NCBI RefSeq assembly: GCF_000346465.2
Contig: NC_034014.1
Location: forward strand, 16,366,210 to 16,430,209
Origin: Prunus persica
Taxonomy: Eukaryota; Streptophyta; Magnoliopsida; Rosales; Rosaceae
Length of the DNA: 64,000 bases
Direction: 5' to 3'
Shown: positions 34,926 to 48,800 of the stretch, in pieces
Layout of the letters: each line of letters starts with the position of its first letter
Position numbering within the stretch: the first letter of the stretch is position 1
Notes under the pieces: model-generated
Told to the model about the DNA's origin: nothing
Seen by the model: only the letters and a program-made list of their open reading frames with translations
The model's database searches: none
Position numbers and translations under genes: made by a program

Positions 34926-36564
34926 AGTCCGAGCGTCCCCGAAACTCGTGAGGCAATGTTAAGTGCACTGGCAGAACTGTAAACAGACTGGATGTCCGTA
35001 GACATCGGTCCGTCTGAGGGTAATCACCAAATAAAGAGCGGGTACATGGTGGTTTTCCAAAAATAAATAATTTTAGAAAAATCTGATTAATAACTGCAAT
35101 CTCAATTCTGCTGCTATCTCATCTGATTCGAACCTCAAACTCAACTTTTTATATTACTGGGGCTTCAGTAACTAAGCCTCACGTAAATCAAAGTATTTAA
35201 CAGTACAAATCATGCTCGAAAGAAACAGTTCATAAAACTTATTCAGATAAACTTATTTATATAAAATTAATATAAAATCATTTATGTAAACTCATGTATA
35301 TAAATCATTTATATAACTCATTTGTATAGAATCATTCATGAAAGAAAGTCCACTCACTGCTGATCCGAGCTAGCTGGACCTCTTAAAGGTCCCTCCTGTG
35401 GTTCCGTTGGTTCTCTGGTGCCTAATTACCCATAAAGATTAAATTAATAAAACTGCTCAATAAAATAATTTAAATTTAACACCCTGTCCCCGGCTCCTAG
35501 AAATGCGGGTACACGTTTTAGAGTTACTCCTATGCCCACTTTAACCTTTCAGACAATTAGAACGGCCTTAAGAGACTTGAAGCCTCACTAAGCGATAAAT
35601 TACCAGACCGGCCGATCCGGGACCCGTGGGGTCTACGATCTCCGATGGCTAATCTGGGCTTCTCTGAAGGTGCCTCATAGAGAAGGAACCATGTTCCGCG
35701 AATTTGGTCCGAAACGGACGGTCGGATTGGCCAAAATCACGTTATCGCTTAAAATCCAAACCCCAGCCCCAGGGTTCGCGATTTCGGAGTATCCGAGACC
35801 CCGATTCGCAATCCGTCGATTCCTATACGATCCTGAAATCATGTAGAACGATATATCTGAATTTGGGTGCGATCCAACGGCTCGACGACACTGCACCCAA
35901 GGATCGCGCAATATGGAAAATCAGTTCGGGGCTCAAACGGACTCCAAATCGAGATCCGTGAAATCCTACGTGCTCGTGACAACATAAGGATCGCAACAAG
36001 ACATGGTGCCACTGCACCACCCTTGCCCACATGTCCCAGCACGCGCCGGCAGCGATGGGTGTCTAAAGCGATTTTCGCTCGCCGGAAAAACTTCAAACCA
36101 CGGCTCTGAACTCCTACCCTAGGTAGAACACCATATTTGGAGCCACTTTTGTTCTTGGACCTACCCCAAAAAGTGACTGGAAGTAGCCGAAAACAGACGC
36201 CGAAAATCGGCTGAAACGTTAAGTTCAAAAATCCGATGGCGACACCACAAATCGATCTAATCCGACCCAACAGGCAGCTAGAACAGCTCGAGAGGTTCAA
36301 GATCCATACCTGGGTCGACGGAAATGGTGGCCGGAGGAGGGAGATCGGAGGCCTTGAAGTTTCGGTGAGTTCCCGTCGTTCTTTCGCAGTTTCCGGCCAG
36401 CACAGGTCGTCGGCGGGAAGGGGATCGGTCGGGAAAGGTAGGGGACTCGACGGCGGTTCCATCGCCACCTGTCCCGTGGCCGGTGGTGCCCAGAGGCGGC
36501 GCCAGCAAGCTCTGGAAGGCGGCGGCCTGTTTTTTTTTTCGCGCGAGAGAGAGAGGCTGGCTGG

Positions 36565-36572
36565 TTTTATAG
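36565..36572 (-). promoter_or_regulatory. Possible TATA box of the solo LTR
   Basis: CTATAAAA on the minus strand is followed about 20 bp downstream by a CT-rich run (CTCTCTCTCTCG). This is the layout of a plant promoter and start region and fits the LTR orientation. No experimental support. Confidence 0.45.
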
Positions 36573-36828
36573 ATCCAACTTCGAGATATTTATGGTTATG
36601 CCACTGAGACTCTTTTGACCATAACTCCTTCGTTACAACTCCGATTTGGGCCCATATGTGTTTATAAACTCGTTTCGCCGTGATCTACGCAATGGCGTAA
36701 CCAGAATTGTCAAATTCCTTCTTGATCAAAAGTCACCTTTTTCTTAATAAAATATTACGAGGGCAAAATTGTCTTTTCGCAAAATAAAATATTCCTTCAT
36801 TATGAATTTTTTGGTTTGGGATATTACA

Positions 36829-39800
36829 CCCCAAGTTTTGGACTCAATCCGACATCGATTGGTCCATGAAATCGAACAATTCAGGTTCGCACAAAGTTCG
36901 TTCTAAAACGGCGCGGGTTGTGTACTGCATAGTTTTTGTCATTGGATTTTGCTCAAAACTCACCAAACGACTCTTCCCATCATATTATGATGTTCCCCAA
37001 GTTTCAAACTCAATCCGATATCGATTGGTCCATGAAATTGGACATTTCAGAGTCGTACAAAGTTCATTCCGAAATGGAGTGGTTAGGGTATTGCATAGTT
37101 TTCGCCACTGGATTTCGCTCAAAACTCACCAAATGCCTCCTCCCACCGTATTATGATGTTCCCAAAGTTTTGGGCTTAATCCGATATCGATTAGTCCAAG
37201 AAATTGGACTATTCATGTTTGTACAAAGTTCGTTCTCAAATGGAGTGGTTGGTGTATTGCATAGTTATAGCGATTGGATTTCACTCAAAACTCATCAAAT
37301 GACTCCTCCCACCGTATTATGATGTTCCCCCAAGCTTCGCACTCAATCCGATATGGATTGGTCCACGAAATTGGACAATTCAGGGACATAAGAAGTTCGT
37401 TCTGAAATGGAGTGGTTGGTGTATCGCATAGTTCTAGAGATTGAATTTCACTCAAAACCCACCGAATGACTCCTCCCCCCATATTATGATCTTCCCCAAC
37501 TTTTGGACTCAATCAGATATCGATTGGTCCATGAAATTGGACAATTCAGGTTTGTACGAAGTTCGTTCTAAAATGGATTGGTTGGTGTATTTCATAGTTC
37601 TAGAGATTGGATTTCTCCCAAAACTCACCAAATGACTCCTCCCACCACATTATGATGGTCCCCAAGTTTTGGACTCAATCCGATATCGATTGGTCCATGA
37701 AATTAGACAATTCAGGTCCGTACAAAGTTCGATCTGAAATGGAGAGGTTGGTGTATTGCATAGTTTTAGCCATTGGATTTCTCTGAAAACTCCCCAAATG
37801 ACCCCTCCCACAACATTATGATGTTCCCCAGGTTTTGGACTCAGTCCTATATCTATTGGTCCATGAAATTGGACAATTCAGGTTCGTGTGCAGTTCGTTC
37901 TGAAATGGAGTGGTTGGTGTATCGCATAGTTCAAGATGTTGAATTTCACTGAAAACCCACCAAATTACTCCTCCCACTATATTATGTTCTTCCCCAAGTT
38001 TTGGACTCAATCCGATAAAGATTGGTCCATGCAATTAGACAATTCCGGTTCGTTTGAAGATCGTTCTAAAATGTAGTGGTTTGTGTATTGCATAGTTCTA
38101 GAGCTTGGATTTCACTTAAAACCCACCAAATGACTCCTCCCACCATTTGATGATGTTCCCCAAGCTTCAGACTCAATCCGATATTGGTTGGTTCATGAAA
38201 TTGGACAATTTAGGTTCATACAAAGTTCGTTCTAAAATGGTGTGGTGGTGTATTGCATAGTTCTGGAGATTGGATTTCACTCAAAACCCACCAAGTGAGT
38301 CCTCCCACCATATTATGTTGTTCCCCGAGCTTCGAACTCAATTCGATATCTATTGGTCCATGAAATTGGAGAATTCAAGTTCGTACGAAGTTCGTTCTCA
38401 AATGGTGTGGTTGGTGTATTGCATAATTTTAGCAATTGGATTTCCCTCAAAACTCACCAAATGACTCCTCCCACAATATTATGGTGTTCCTCACGTTTTG
38501 GACTCAATCCGATATCGATTGATCCCCGAAATTGGACAATTCAAGTTTGTATGAAGTTCGTTCTAAAATAGAGTGGTTGGTGTATTGCATAGTTTTAGTC
38601 ATTCGATTTTGCTCAAAACTCCCCAAATGACTCTTCCCGCCATATTATGTTGTTCCGTAAGTTTCGGGCTCAATCCGATATCGATTGGTCCAAGAAATTG
38701 GACTATTCATGTACGTACGAAGTTCGTTCTCTGTTGGAGTGGTTGGTATAATGCATAGTTATAGGGATTGGATTTTACTCACACCTCACCAAATGACTCC
38801 TCCCACAATATTACGATGTTCCCCAAGTTTTGGACTCAATCCGGTATCGATTGGTCCATGAAATTAGACAATTTAAGTTTGTACGAAGTTCGTTCTAAAA
38901 GGGAGAGGTTGGTGTATTGCATAGTTTTTGCCGTTGGATTTCAGTCAAAACTCACCAAATTACTCATCCCACCACATTATGATGTTCCCCAAGTTTTGGA
39001 CTCAATCCGATATCGATTGGTCCATGAAAACAGACAATTTAGGTTCGTACGAAGTTCGTTCTGAAATGCAGTGGTTTGTGTATTGCATAGTTCTAGAGAT
39101 TGGATTTCATGACTCCTCCAACCGTGTTATAATGTTCCCCTATTTTTGGACTCAATACGATATCGATTGGTCCAAGAAATTGGACAATTCATGTTCGTAC
39201 GATGTTCGTTCTAAAATGGAGTGGTTGGTGTATTGCATAGTTCTAGATATTGGATTTCACTCAAAACCCACCAAACGACTCCTTCCAACATATTATGATG
39301 TTCCCCAATTTTGGACTCAATCTGAAATCGATTGGTCATTGAAATCGGAGAATTCAGGTTCGTACGAAGTTCGTTATGAAATGGAGTGGTTTGTGTATTG
39401 CATAGTTTTAGCCATTGGATTTCACTCAAAACCCACCAAAAGACTCATCCCACCATATTATGTTGTTCCCCAACTTTTGGACTCAAACCGATATCGATTG
39501 GTCCAGGAAATCGGACTATTCAGGTTTGAACGAAGTTCATCCTTAAATGGAATGGTTTGTGTATTGCATAGTTTTAACCATTGGATTTTGCTCAAAACTC
39601 ACCAAACGACTTTTCCCACCATATGATGATGTTCCCTAACTTTTGGGCTCAGTCCGATGTCGATTGGTCCATGAAACTGGAGTATTTATGTTCGAACGAA
39701 GTTGTTCTCTAATGGAGTGGTTGGTGTATTGCATAGTTATACCGTTTTGATTTCACTCAAAACCCACGAAATGACTCCTCCCAACTTATTTTGATGTTCC

Positions 39801-42800
39801 CCAAGCTTCGGAGTCAATCCAATATTGATTGGTCCATGAAATTGAACAACTGAGGTTCGTAAGAAGTTCGTTCTGAAATGGAGTGGATGGTACATCGCAT
39901 AGTTTTAGAAATTGGATTTCACTCCAAACAAACCAAATCATCCTCCCACCATATTATGATGTTCCCCAAGCTTCGGACTCAATCTGATATCGGTTGGTCC
40001 ATGAAATTAGACAATTCAGGTTCGTGCGAAGTTTGTTCTGAAATGGAGTGGTCGGTATATTGCATAGTTTTAGGCATTGGATTTCACTCAAAACTCACCA
40101 CATCACTCCTCCCACAATATTATGATGTTCCCCAACTTTTGGACTCTATCCGATATCGATTGGTTCATGAGAACGGACAACTCAGGTTCGTACGAAGTTC
40201 GTTCTGAAATGGAGTGGTTCCTGTATTGCATAGTCCTGGGGATTGGATTTCACTCAAAACCCACCAAATGACTCCTCCCACCATTTTATAATGTTCCCCC
40301 ATTATTGGACTCAATACGATATCGATTGGTCCATGAAATTGGACAATTCATGTCCATACGATGTTCGTTCTGAAATGGAGTGTTTAGTGTATTGCATAGT
40401 TCTAGAGATTGGATTTCACTCAAAACGCACCAAATGACTCCTCCCACCATATTATGATGTTCCACGACTTTTGGACTCAATCCAATATCGATTGGTCCAC
40501 GAAATCTGACAATTCAGGTTTGTACGAAGTTCGATATGAAATGGAGTGGTTGGTGTATTGCATAGTTTTAGCCATTGGATTTCACTGAAAACTGACCAAA
40601 TGACCCCTCCCACAACATTACGATGTTCCCCAAGTTTTGGACTCAATTCGGTATCGATTGGTCCATGAAATTGGACAATCCAGCTTCGTACGAAGTTCAT
40701 TCTAAAATGGAGTGGTTGGTGTATTGCATAGTTTAAGAGATTGGATTTCACTGAAAACCCTCCAAATGACTCCTCCCACTATATTACGTTGTTCCCCAAT
40801 TTTTGGACTCACTCATATATATATTGGTCCATGCAATTAGACAGTTCGGGTTCGTACGAAGATCGTTATAAAATGTTGTGATTGGTGTATTGCATAGTTT
40901 TAGAGCTTAGATTTCACTTAAAACCCACCAAGTGACTCCTCCCACCATATGATGATGTTCCCCAAGCTTTGGACTCAATCCGATATCGATTGGTTCATGA
41001 AATTAGACAATTCAGGTTCGTACGAAGTTCGTTATGAAAAGGTATGGTTGGTGTATTACACAGTTATGGAGATTGGATTTCACTCAAAACCCACGAAGTG
41101 ACTCCTCCCCCATATTATGTTCTTCCCCGAGCTTCGGACTCAGTCCGATATCGATTGATTGATGAAATTGGACAATTCAGGTTCGTATGAAGTTCGTTCT
41201 GAAATGGAGTGGATTATGTATTGCATAGTTTTAGCCAATGGATTTCACTCAGAACACACCAAATGACTCCTCCCACAATATTATGGTGTTCCCCAAGTTT
41301 TGGACTCAATCCGATATCGATTGGTCCCCGAAATTGGACAATTTAGGTTTGTAAGAAGTTCGTTCTGAAATGGAATGGTTGGTCTACTGCACAGTTTTAG
41401 CCATTGGATTTCACTCCAAACAAAACAAATCAGTCCTCCAAACAAATCAATCCGATATCGATTGGTCCATGAAATTGGACAATTCAGGTTCGTGCGAAGT
41501 TCGTTCTAAAATGGAGTGGTTGGTGTATTGCATAGTTCTAGAGATTGGATTTCACTAAAAACCCACCAAATGACTCCTTCCACCATATTATGATGTTCCC
41601 CAAGTTTGGACTCAGTCCGATGTCGATTGGTCCATGAAATTGGAGTATTTAAGTTCGTACGAAGTTCGTTCTCTAATGGAGTGGTTGGTGTATTGCATAG
41701 TTATAGCGATTTGATTTCACTGAAAACCCACCAAATGATTCCTCCCAACTTATTATGATTTTTCCCAAGCTTTGGACTCAATCCGATATCGATTGGTCCA
41801 TGAAATTGGACAACTCAGGTTCGTAAGAAGTTCGTTATGAAATGGAGTGGTTGGTATATTGCATAGTTTTAGCCATTGGATTTCGCTCCAAACAAACCAA
41901 ATCACCCCTCCCACCACATTATGGTGTTCCCCATGCTTCGAACTCAATCCGATATCGATTGGTGCATGAAATTGAACAATTCAGGTTCGTGCGAAGTTTG
42001 TTTTGAAATGGAGTGGTTGGCATATTGCATAGTTTTAGCCAATGGATTTCACTCAAAACTCACCAAATGACTCCTCCCATAATATTATGATGTTCCCCAA
42101 CTTTTGGACTGAATCCGATATCGATTGGTCCATAAAATTGGACAATTCAGCTTCGTACGAAGTTTGTTCTAAAATGGAGTGGTTGGTGTATCGCATAGTT
42201 CAAGAGATTGGATTTCACTGAAAACCCACCAAATTACTCCTCCCACTATATTATGTTGTTCCCCAAGTTTTGGACTCAATCCGATATAAATTGGTCCATG
42301 CAATTAGACAATTCAGGTTCGTACGAAGATCGTTCTAAAATGTTCTGATTGGAGTATTGCATAGTTCTAGAGCTTAGATTTCACTTAAAACCCACCAAAC
42401 GATGACGTTCCCCAAACTTCGAACTCAATCCAATATCGATTGATTCATGAAATTGGACAATTCAGGTTCGTACGAAGTTCGTTCTGAAATGGTGTGGTTG
42501 GTGTATTGCATAGTTTTGGAGATTGGATTTCACTCAAAACCCACCAAGTGACTCCTCCCACCATATTATGTTCTTCCCCGAGCTTCGGACCCAATCTGAT
42601 ATCGATTGGTCCCCGAAATTGGACAATTCAGGTTCGTGCGAAGTTCGTTCCAAAGTGGAGTGGTTGGTGTATTGCGCAGTTTTAGCCGTTGGATTTCACT
42701 CAAAACTCTCCAAATGACTCCTCCCACAATATTTTGATGTTCCCCAAGTTTTGGACTAAAGACGATTTCGATTGGTCCTTGAAATTGGACAATTCAGGTC

Positions 42801-45800
42801 CGTACGAAGTTCGTTCTGAAATGGAGTGGTAGGTGTATCGCATAGTTCTAGAGATTGGATTTCACTCAAACCTCAGCAAGTCACTCCTACCACCATATTA
42901 TAACGTTTCCCAACTTTTGTACTCAATCCGATATCAATTAGTCCATGAAATTGGACAATTTAGGTTTGTACGAAGTTAGTTCTAAAATGGAGTGGTTGGT
43001 GTATTGCATAGTTTTAGCCGTTGGATTTCCCCCAAAACTCACCAAATGACTCCTCCCACAATATTACGATGTTCCCCAGGTATTGGACTGAATCCGATTT
43101 CGATTGGTCCATGAAATTGGACAATTCAAGTTGGTACGAAGTTCGTTCTGAAATGGAGTGGTAGGTGTATCGCACAGTTCTAGAGATTGGATTTCACTCA
43201 AACCTCAGCGAATGACTTCTCCCACAATATTACGATGTTCCCAAACTTTTGGGATCAATCCGATATCGATTGGTCCATGAAATTGGACAATTTAGTTTCG
43301 TACAAACTTCGTTTGGAAATGTAGTGGTTGGTGTATCCCATAGTTCTAGAGATTGAATTTCACTCAAAACCCACCAAATGACTCCTCCCACCATATTATG
43401 ACGTTTCCCATGTTTTGGACTCAATTCGATATCGATTGGTCCATGAAATCGGACAATTCAAGTTCGTACGAACTTCATTCGGAAATAGAGTGGTTCCTGT
43501 ATTGCATAGTTCTAGAGATTGGATTTCTCTCAACACCAACCAAATGACTCCTCCCACCATATTATGATGTTCCCCAAGCTTCGGAGTCAATCCGACATCG
43601 ATTGGTCCATGAAATCGGACAATTCAAGTTTGTACGAAGTTTGTTCTGGAATGGAGTGGTTGGTGTATTCCGCAATTTTAGCCATTGAATTTCTCTCAGA
43701 ACTCAACAAATGACTCCTCCCCCAATATTATGATATTCCCCAACTTTTGGACTCAATTCGATATCGATTGGGCCATGAAATCGGACAATTTAAGTTCCTA
43801 CGAAGTTTGTTACGAAATCGAGTGGTTGGTGTATTGCATAGTTTTACCCTTTGGATTTCACTCAAAACCCACAAAATGACTCCTCTCACAGTATTATGAT
43901 ATTATCCAAGTTTTGGACTCAATCGGATATCGGTTGCTCCATGAAATTGGACAATTCAGGTTCGTATGAAGTTCATTCAAAAATGGAGTGCGTGGTGTAT
44001 TGCATAGTTCTAGATAGTGGATTTCACTCAAAACCCACCAAATGATTCCTCCCACCATATTAGGATGTTCCCCAAGCTTCGGAGTCAATCCGATATCGAT
44101 TGGTCCATGAAAGTGGACAATTCAGGCTCGTACAAAGTTCGTTCTGAAATGGAGTGGTCTGTATATTGCATAGTTTTTACCATTGGATTTCATTCAAAAC
44201 TAACCAAATGACTCCTCAGACTACATTATGATGTTCCCCAAGTTTTGGATTGAATCCGTTATTGATTGGTCCATGAAATTGGACAATTCAGGTGCGTACG
44301 AAGTTCGGTTTGAAACGGACTGGTTGGTTCATTACACAGTTCTATAGATTGGATTTCACTCAAAACCCACCAAATGACTCCTTCCACCACATTATGATGT
44401 TCCCCAACTTTTGGACTCAATCCGATATCGATTGGTCCATGAAATCGGACAATTGAGGTTGGCATAAAGTTCGTTCTGAAATGGAGTGGTTGGCGTATTG
44501 CATTGTTTTAGCCAATGGATTTCACTCAAAACCTACCAAATGACTCCTCCCACCATATTATGATGTTCCCCAAGCTTCAAACTCAATCCGATATCGATTG
44601 GTCCATGAAATTTGACAATTCAGGTACGTACGAAGTTCTTTCTGAAACGGAGTGGTTGGTGTATTGCATAGTTCTGGAGATTGGATTTCACTTAAAACAC
44701 ACCAAATGACTCCTCCCACCATATTATGATGTTCCCCAAGTTTCGGACTCAATCCAATATCGATTGGTCCATGAACTTGGAAAGTTCAGGTTCCTTTGAA
44801 GTTCGTTCTGAAATAGTGCGGTTGGTGTGTTGCATAGTTTTAGCCATTCCATTTCACTCAAAACTCACCAAATGACCACCCTCACTACATTATGAGGTTC
44901 CCCAAGTTTTGGACTCAATCCGATATCGATTGTTCCATGAAATTGGACAATTCAGGTTCGTGCGAAGTTCGTTCTTAAATGGAGTGGTTGGTGTATCGCA
45001 TAGTTCTAGAGATTCAATTTCACTCAAAACCCACCAAATGACTCCTCCCACCATATTATGAAGTTCCCCAACTTTTGGACTCAAACCGATATTGATTGGT
45101 CCATGAAATCGGACAATTGAGGTTTGTATGAAGTTCGTTCTGAAATGGAGTGGTTGGTGTATTGCATTGTTTTAGCCAATGAATTTCACTGAAAACCCAC
45201 CAAATGACTCCTCCCACCATATTATGATGTTCCCTAAGTTTTGGACTCAATTTGATATCGATTGGTCCACGAAATTGGACAATTCAGGTTCGTATATAGT
45301 TCGTTCTAAACGGAGTGCTTGGTGTATTGCATAGTTCTGGAGATTGGATTTCACTCAAAACACACCAAATGACACCTCTTACCGTATTATGATGTTCCCC
45401 AAGTTTCGGACTCAATCCGATATCGATTGGTCCATGAAATTGGAAAATTCAGGTTCGTACGAAGTTCATTCTGAAACGGAATGGTTAGTGTATTGCATAG
45501 TTTTAGCCATTGGATTTCACTAAAAACTCACCAAATGACTCCTCCCACCATTTTATTAAGTTCCCCATGTTTTGGACTCAATCTGATATCGATTGGTCCA
45601 TGAAATTGGACAATTCAGATTCGTACGAAGTTCATTCTGAAATGGAGTGGTTGGTGTATTGCATAGTTCTAGAGATTGGATTTAACTCAAAACCCACCAA
45701 AAGACTCCTCCCACCATATTTTGATGTTCCCCAAGTTTTGGACTCAATCCGATATCGATTGTTCCATGAAATTGGACAATTTAGGTTCGTACGAAGTTCG

Positions 45801-48800
45801 TTCTGAAATGGAGTAGTTGGTATATTGCATAGTTCTAGAGATTGGATGTCACTCAAAACACACCAAATGACTCCTCCCACAATATTATGACGTAACTTAA
45901 GCTTTGGACACAACCGATATCGATTAGCCATGAAATTGGACAATTCAGATTCGTGCAAAGTTCGTTATGAAATGGAGTGGTTGGTGTATTGCATAGTTTT
46001 AGCCATTGAATTTCACTCAAAACTCACTAATCGACTCCTCCTACCATATTATGATGTTCCCCAAATTTTGGACTCAATCCAATATCATTTGTTCCATGAA
46101 ATTGGACAATTCAGGTCCGTTACGAAGTTCGTTCTGAAATGGAGTGGTTGGTGTACTGCATAGTGCAAGTGATTTGATTTCACTCAAAACTCACCGAATG
46201 ACTCCTCCCACAACATTATGATGTTCCCCAAGTTTTGGACCCAATCCGATATCGATTGGTCCATGAAATTGGACAATTTCGATGTACGAAGTTCGTTCTA
46301 AAATGGATTTGTTGGTGTACTTCATGGTTCAAGAGATTGGAGTTCACTCAAAACCCACCAAAATGACTCTTCCTAGCATATGATGATGTTCCCCAAGTTT
46401 TGGACTCAATCTGATTTCGATTGGTCTATGACATCGGAAAATTCAGAGTCGTACGAAGTTCGTTCTGAATTGGAGTGGTTGGTGTATTTCGCAGTTAATT
46501 GGATTTCACATAAAATTCTTCGATAGCGATTGTTCCATGAAATTGGACAATTCAGTTCAAACAAAGTTCGTTCTAAAATGGAGTGGTTGGTGTATTGGAT
46601 AGTTCTAGAGATTGGATTTTACACAAAACCCACCAAATGACTCCACCCACCATATTATGACATTCCCCCAGCTTTGGACTCAATTCGATATCGATTGGAC
46701 CATGAAATTGGGCAATTGAGGTTCGTACGAAGTTCGTTATGATATGGAGTGGTTGGGGTATCGCATATTTCTAGAGATTGAATTTCACTCAAAACCTACC
46801 AAATGACTACTCCTACCATATTATGATGTTCCCCATGTTTTGGGCTCAATCTGATATCGATTGGTCCATGAAATTTGACTATTCATGTTCGTACGAAGTT
46901 CGTTCTCTAATGGAGTGGTTGATGTATTGCACCGTGTTAGCCATTGGATGTTGCTTAAAACTCACCAAATGACTCGTCCCACAACATTATGATGTTCCCC
47001 AAGTTTTGGACTGAATCCGATATCGATTGGTCCAGGAAATTGTGCAATTCAGGTTCGTACGAAGTTCGTTCTTCAATGGAGTGGCTGGTGTTTTGCACAG
47101 TTTTATCCACTGGATTTCACTCAAAACTTACCAAATGATTCCTCCCAGAACATTATGATGTTCCCCAAATTTTGGACTTAATCCGATATCGACTGGTGCA
47201 TGAAACTGGACAAGTCAGGTTTGTACGAAGTTGGTTCTGAAATGGAGTGGTTGGTGTATTAAATAGTTATATAGATTGGATTTCACTCAAAACAAACCAA
47301 ATGACTCCTCCCCCGATAATATGCTGTTTCCAAAGTTTTGTACTCAATCCGATATCGATTGGTCCCTGAAATTGGACAATTCAGGTTCGTGCGAAGTTCA
47401 TTCTAAAATGGTGTGGTTGGTGTATTGCATAGTTCTAGAGATTGGATTTCACTCAAAAACCACCAGATGACTCCTCCCACCCTATTATGATGTTCCCCAA
47501 GCTTCGAACTCAGTCCGATATCGATTGGTCAATGAAACTGGCAAATTCAGGTTTGTACGAATTTCGTTCTGAAAAGAACTGGTTGGTGTATTGCATAGTT
47601 CTAGAGATTGGATTTCACTCAAAACCCACCAAATGACTCCTCCCACCATATTATGATGTTCGTCAAGTTTTCGACTCAATCCGATATCGATTGGTCCATG
47701 AAATTTGACAATTCAGGTTTGTACGAAGTTCATTCTGAAATGGAGTGGTTGGTGTATTGCATTGTCCTATTGATTGGATTTCACTCGAAAGAAACGAAAT
47801 GACTCCTCCCACCATATTATGATGTTCCCCAAGCTTTGGACTCAATCCGATACCTATTGGTCCCTGAAATTGGACAATTCAGGTTTGTACGAAGGTCATT
47901 CTGAAATGGAGTGCTTGCTGTATTGCATTGTTCCAGAGATTGGATCTCTCTCAAAATAAGCCAAATGACTCCTCCCCACCATAATACGATGTTCCCCCAG
48001 TTTTGGACTCAATCCGTTATAGATTGGTCCATGACATCGGACAATTCAGGTTCGTACGAAGTTTTAAAATGGACTGGTTGGTACATTGCATGGTTCTAGA
48101 GATTGGATTTCACTCAAAACCTACCAAATGACTCCTCCCACCATATTATGATGTTCTCCAAGTTTCGGACTCAATCCGATATCGATTGGTCCATGAAATT
48201 CGACAATTCAGGTTCGTACGAAGTTCGTTCTAAAATGGACTGCTTGGTACATTGCATAGTTCTAGAGATTGGACTTCACTCAAAACCCACCAAATGACTC
48301 CTCCCACCATATTATGATGTTCCCCAAGTTTCGGACTAAATCCGATATTGATTGGTCCAAGAAATTGGACAATTCAGCTTCGTACGAAATTCGTTCTAAA
48401 ATGGACTGGTTGGTACATTGCATAGTTCTAGAGATTGAATTTCACTCAAAACCCACCAAATGACTCCTCCCACCATATTATGATGTTCCCCAAGTTTCGG
48501 ACTCAATCCGATATCGGTTGGTCCATGAAATTGGACAATTCAGGTTCATACTACTTTCGTTCTGAAATGGAGTGGTTGGTATGTTGCATAGTTTTAGCCA
48601 TTAGATTTCACTCAAAACTCACCAAATAACTCCTCCCACAACATTATGATGTTCCCCAACTTTTGGACTCAATCCGATATCGATTGGTCCATGAAATCGG
48701 ACAATTCAGAGTCGTACCATGTTCGTTCTGAAATGGAGTGGTTGGTGTATTGCGTAGGTTTAGCCATTGGATTTCACTCAAAATCGACCAAATGACTCCT

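Larger units (their letters stand above)
33951..36828 (-). mobile_element. Solo LTR of an unidentified LTR retrotransposon
   Basis: A 2878-bp insertion in the satellite. Read on the minus strand it starts TGTAATATCCC and ends GGGTCCTGTCA, the TG...CA ends of an LTR. It is flanked by a perfect 5-bp duplication, CCCCA at 33946-33950 and 36829-36833, and the satellite continues in phase across it. There is no gag or pol and no internal copy of the ends, so this is best read as a solo LTR left by recombination between two LTRs. A non-autonomous element with very short LTRs is less likely. Lineage not recognised. Confidence 0.85.

Noticed and set aside
35839..36468. 209-codon minus-strand open frame in the solo LTR
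   Set aside because: GC-rich LTR leader sequence with no recognised domain. The related copy at 6423-6677 is not open over the same length.
38928..39626. 232-codon open frame in block C
   Set aside because: It spans four satellite monomers whose deletions happen to keep the frame open. The sequence is plain satellite.
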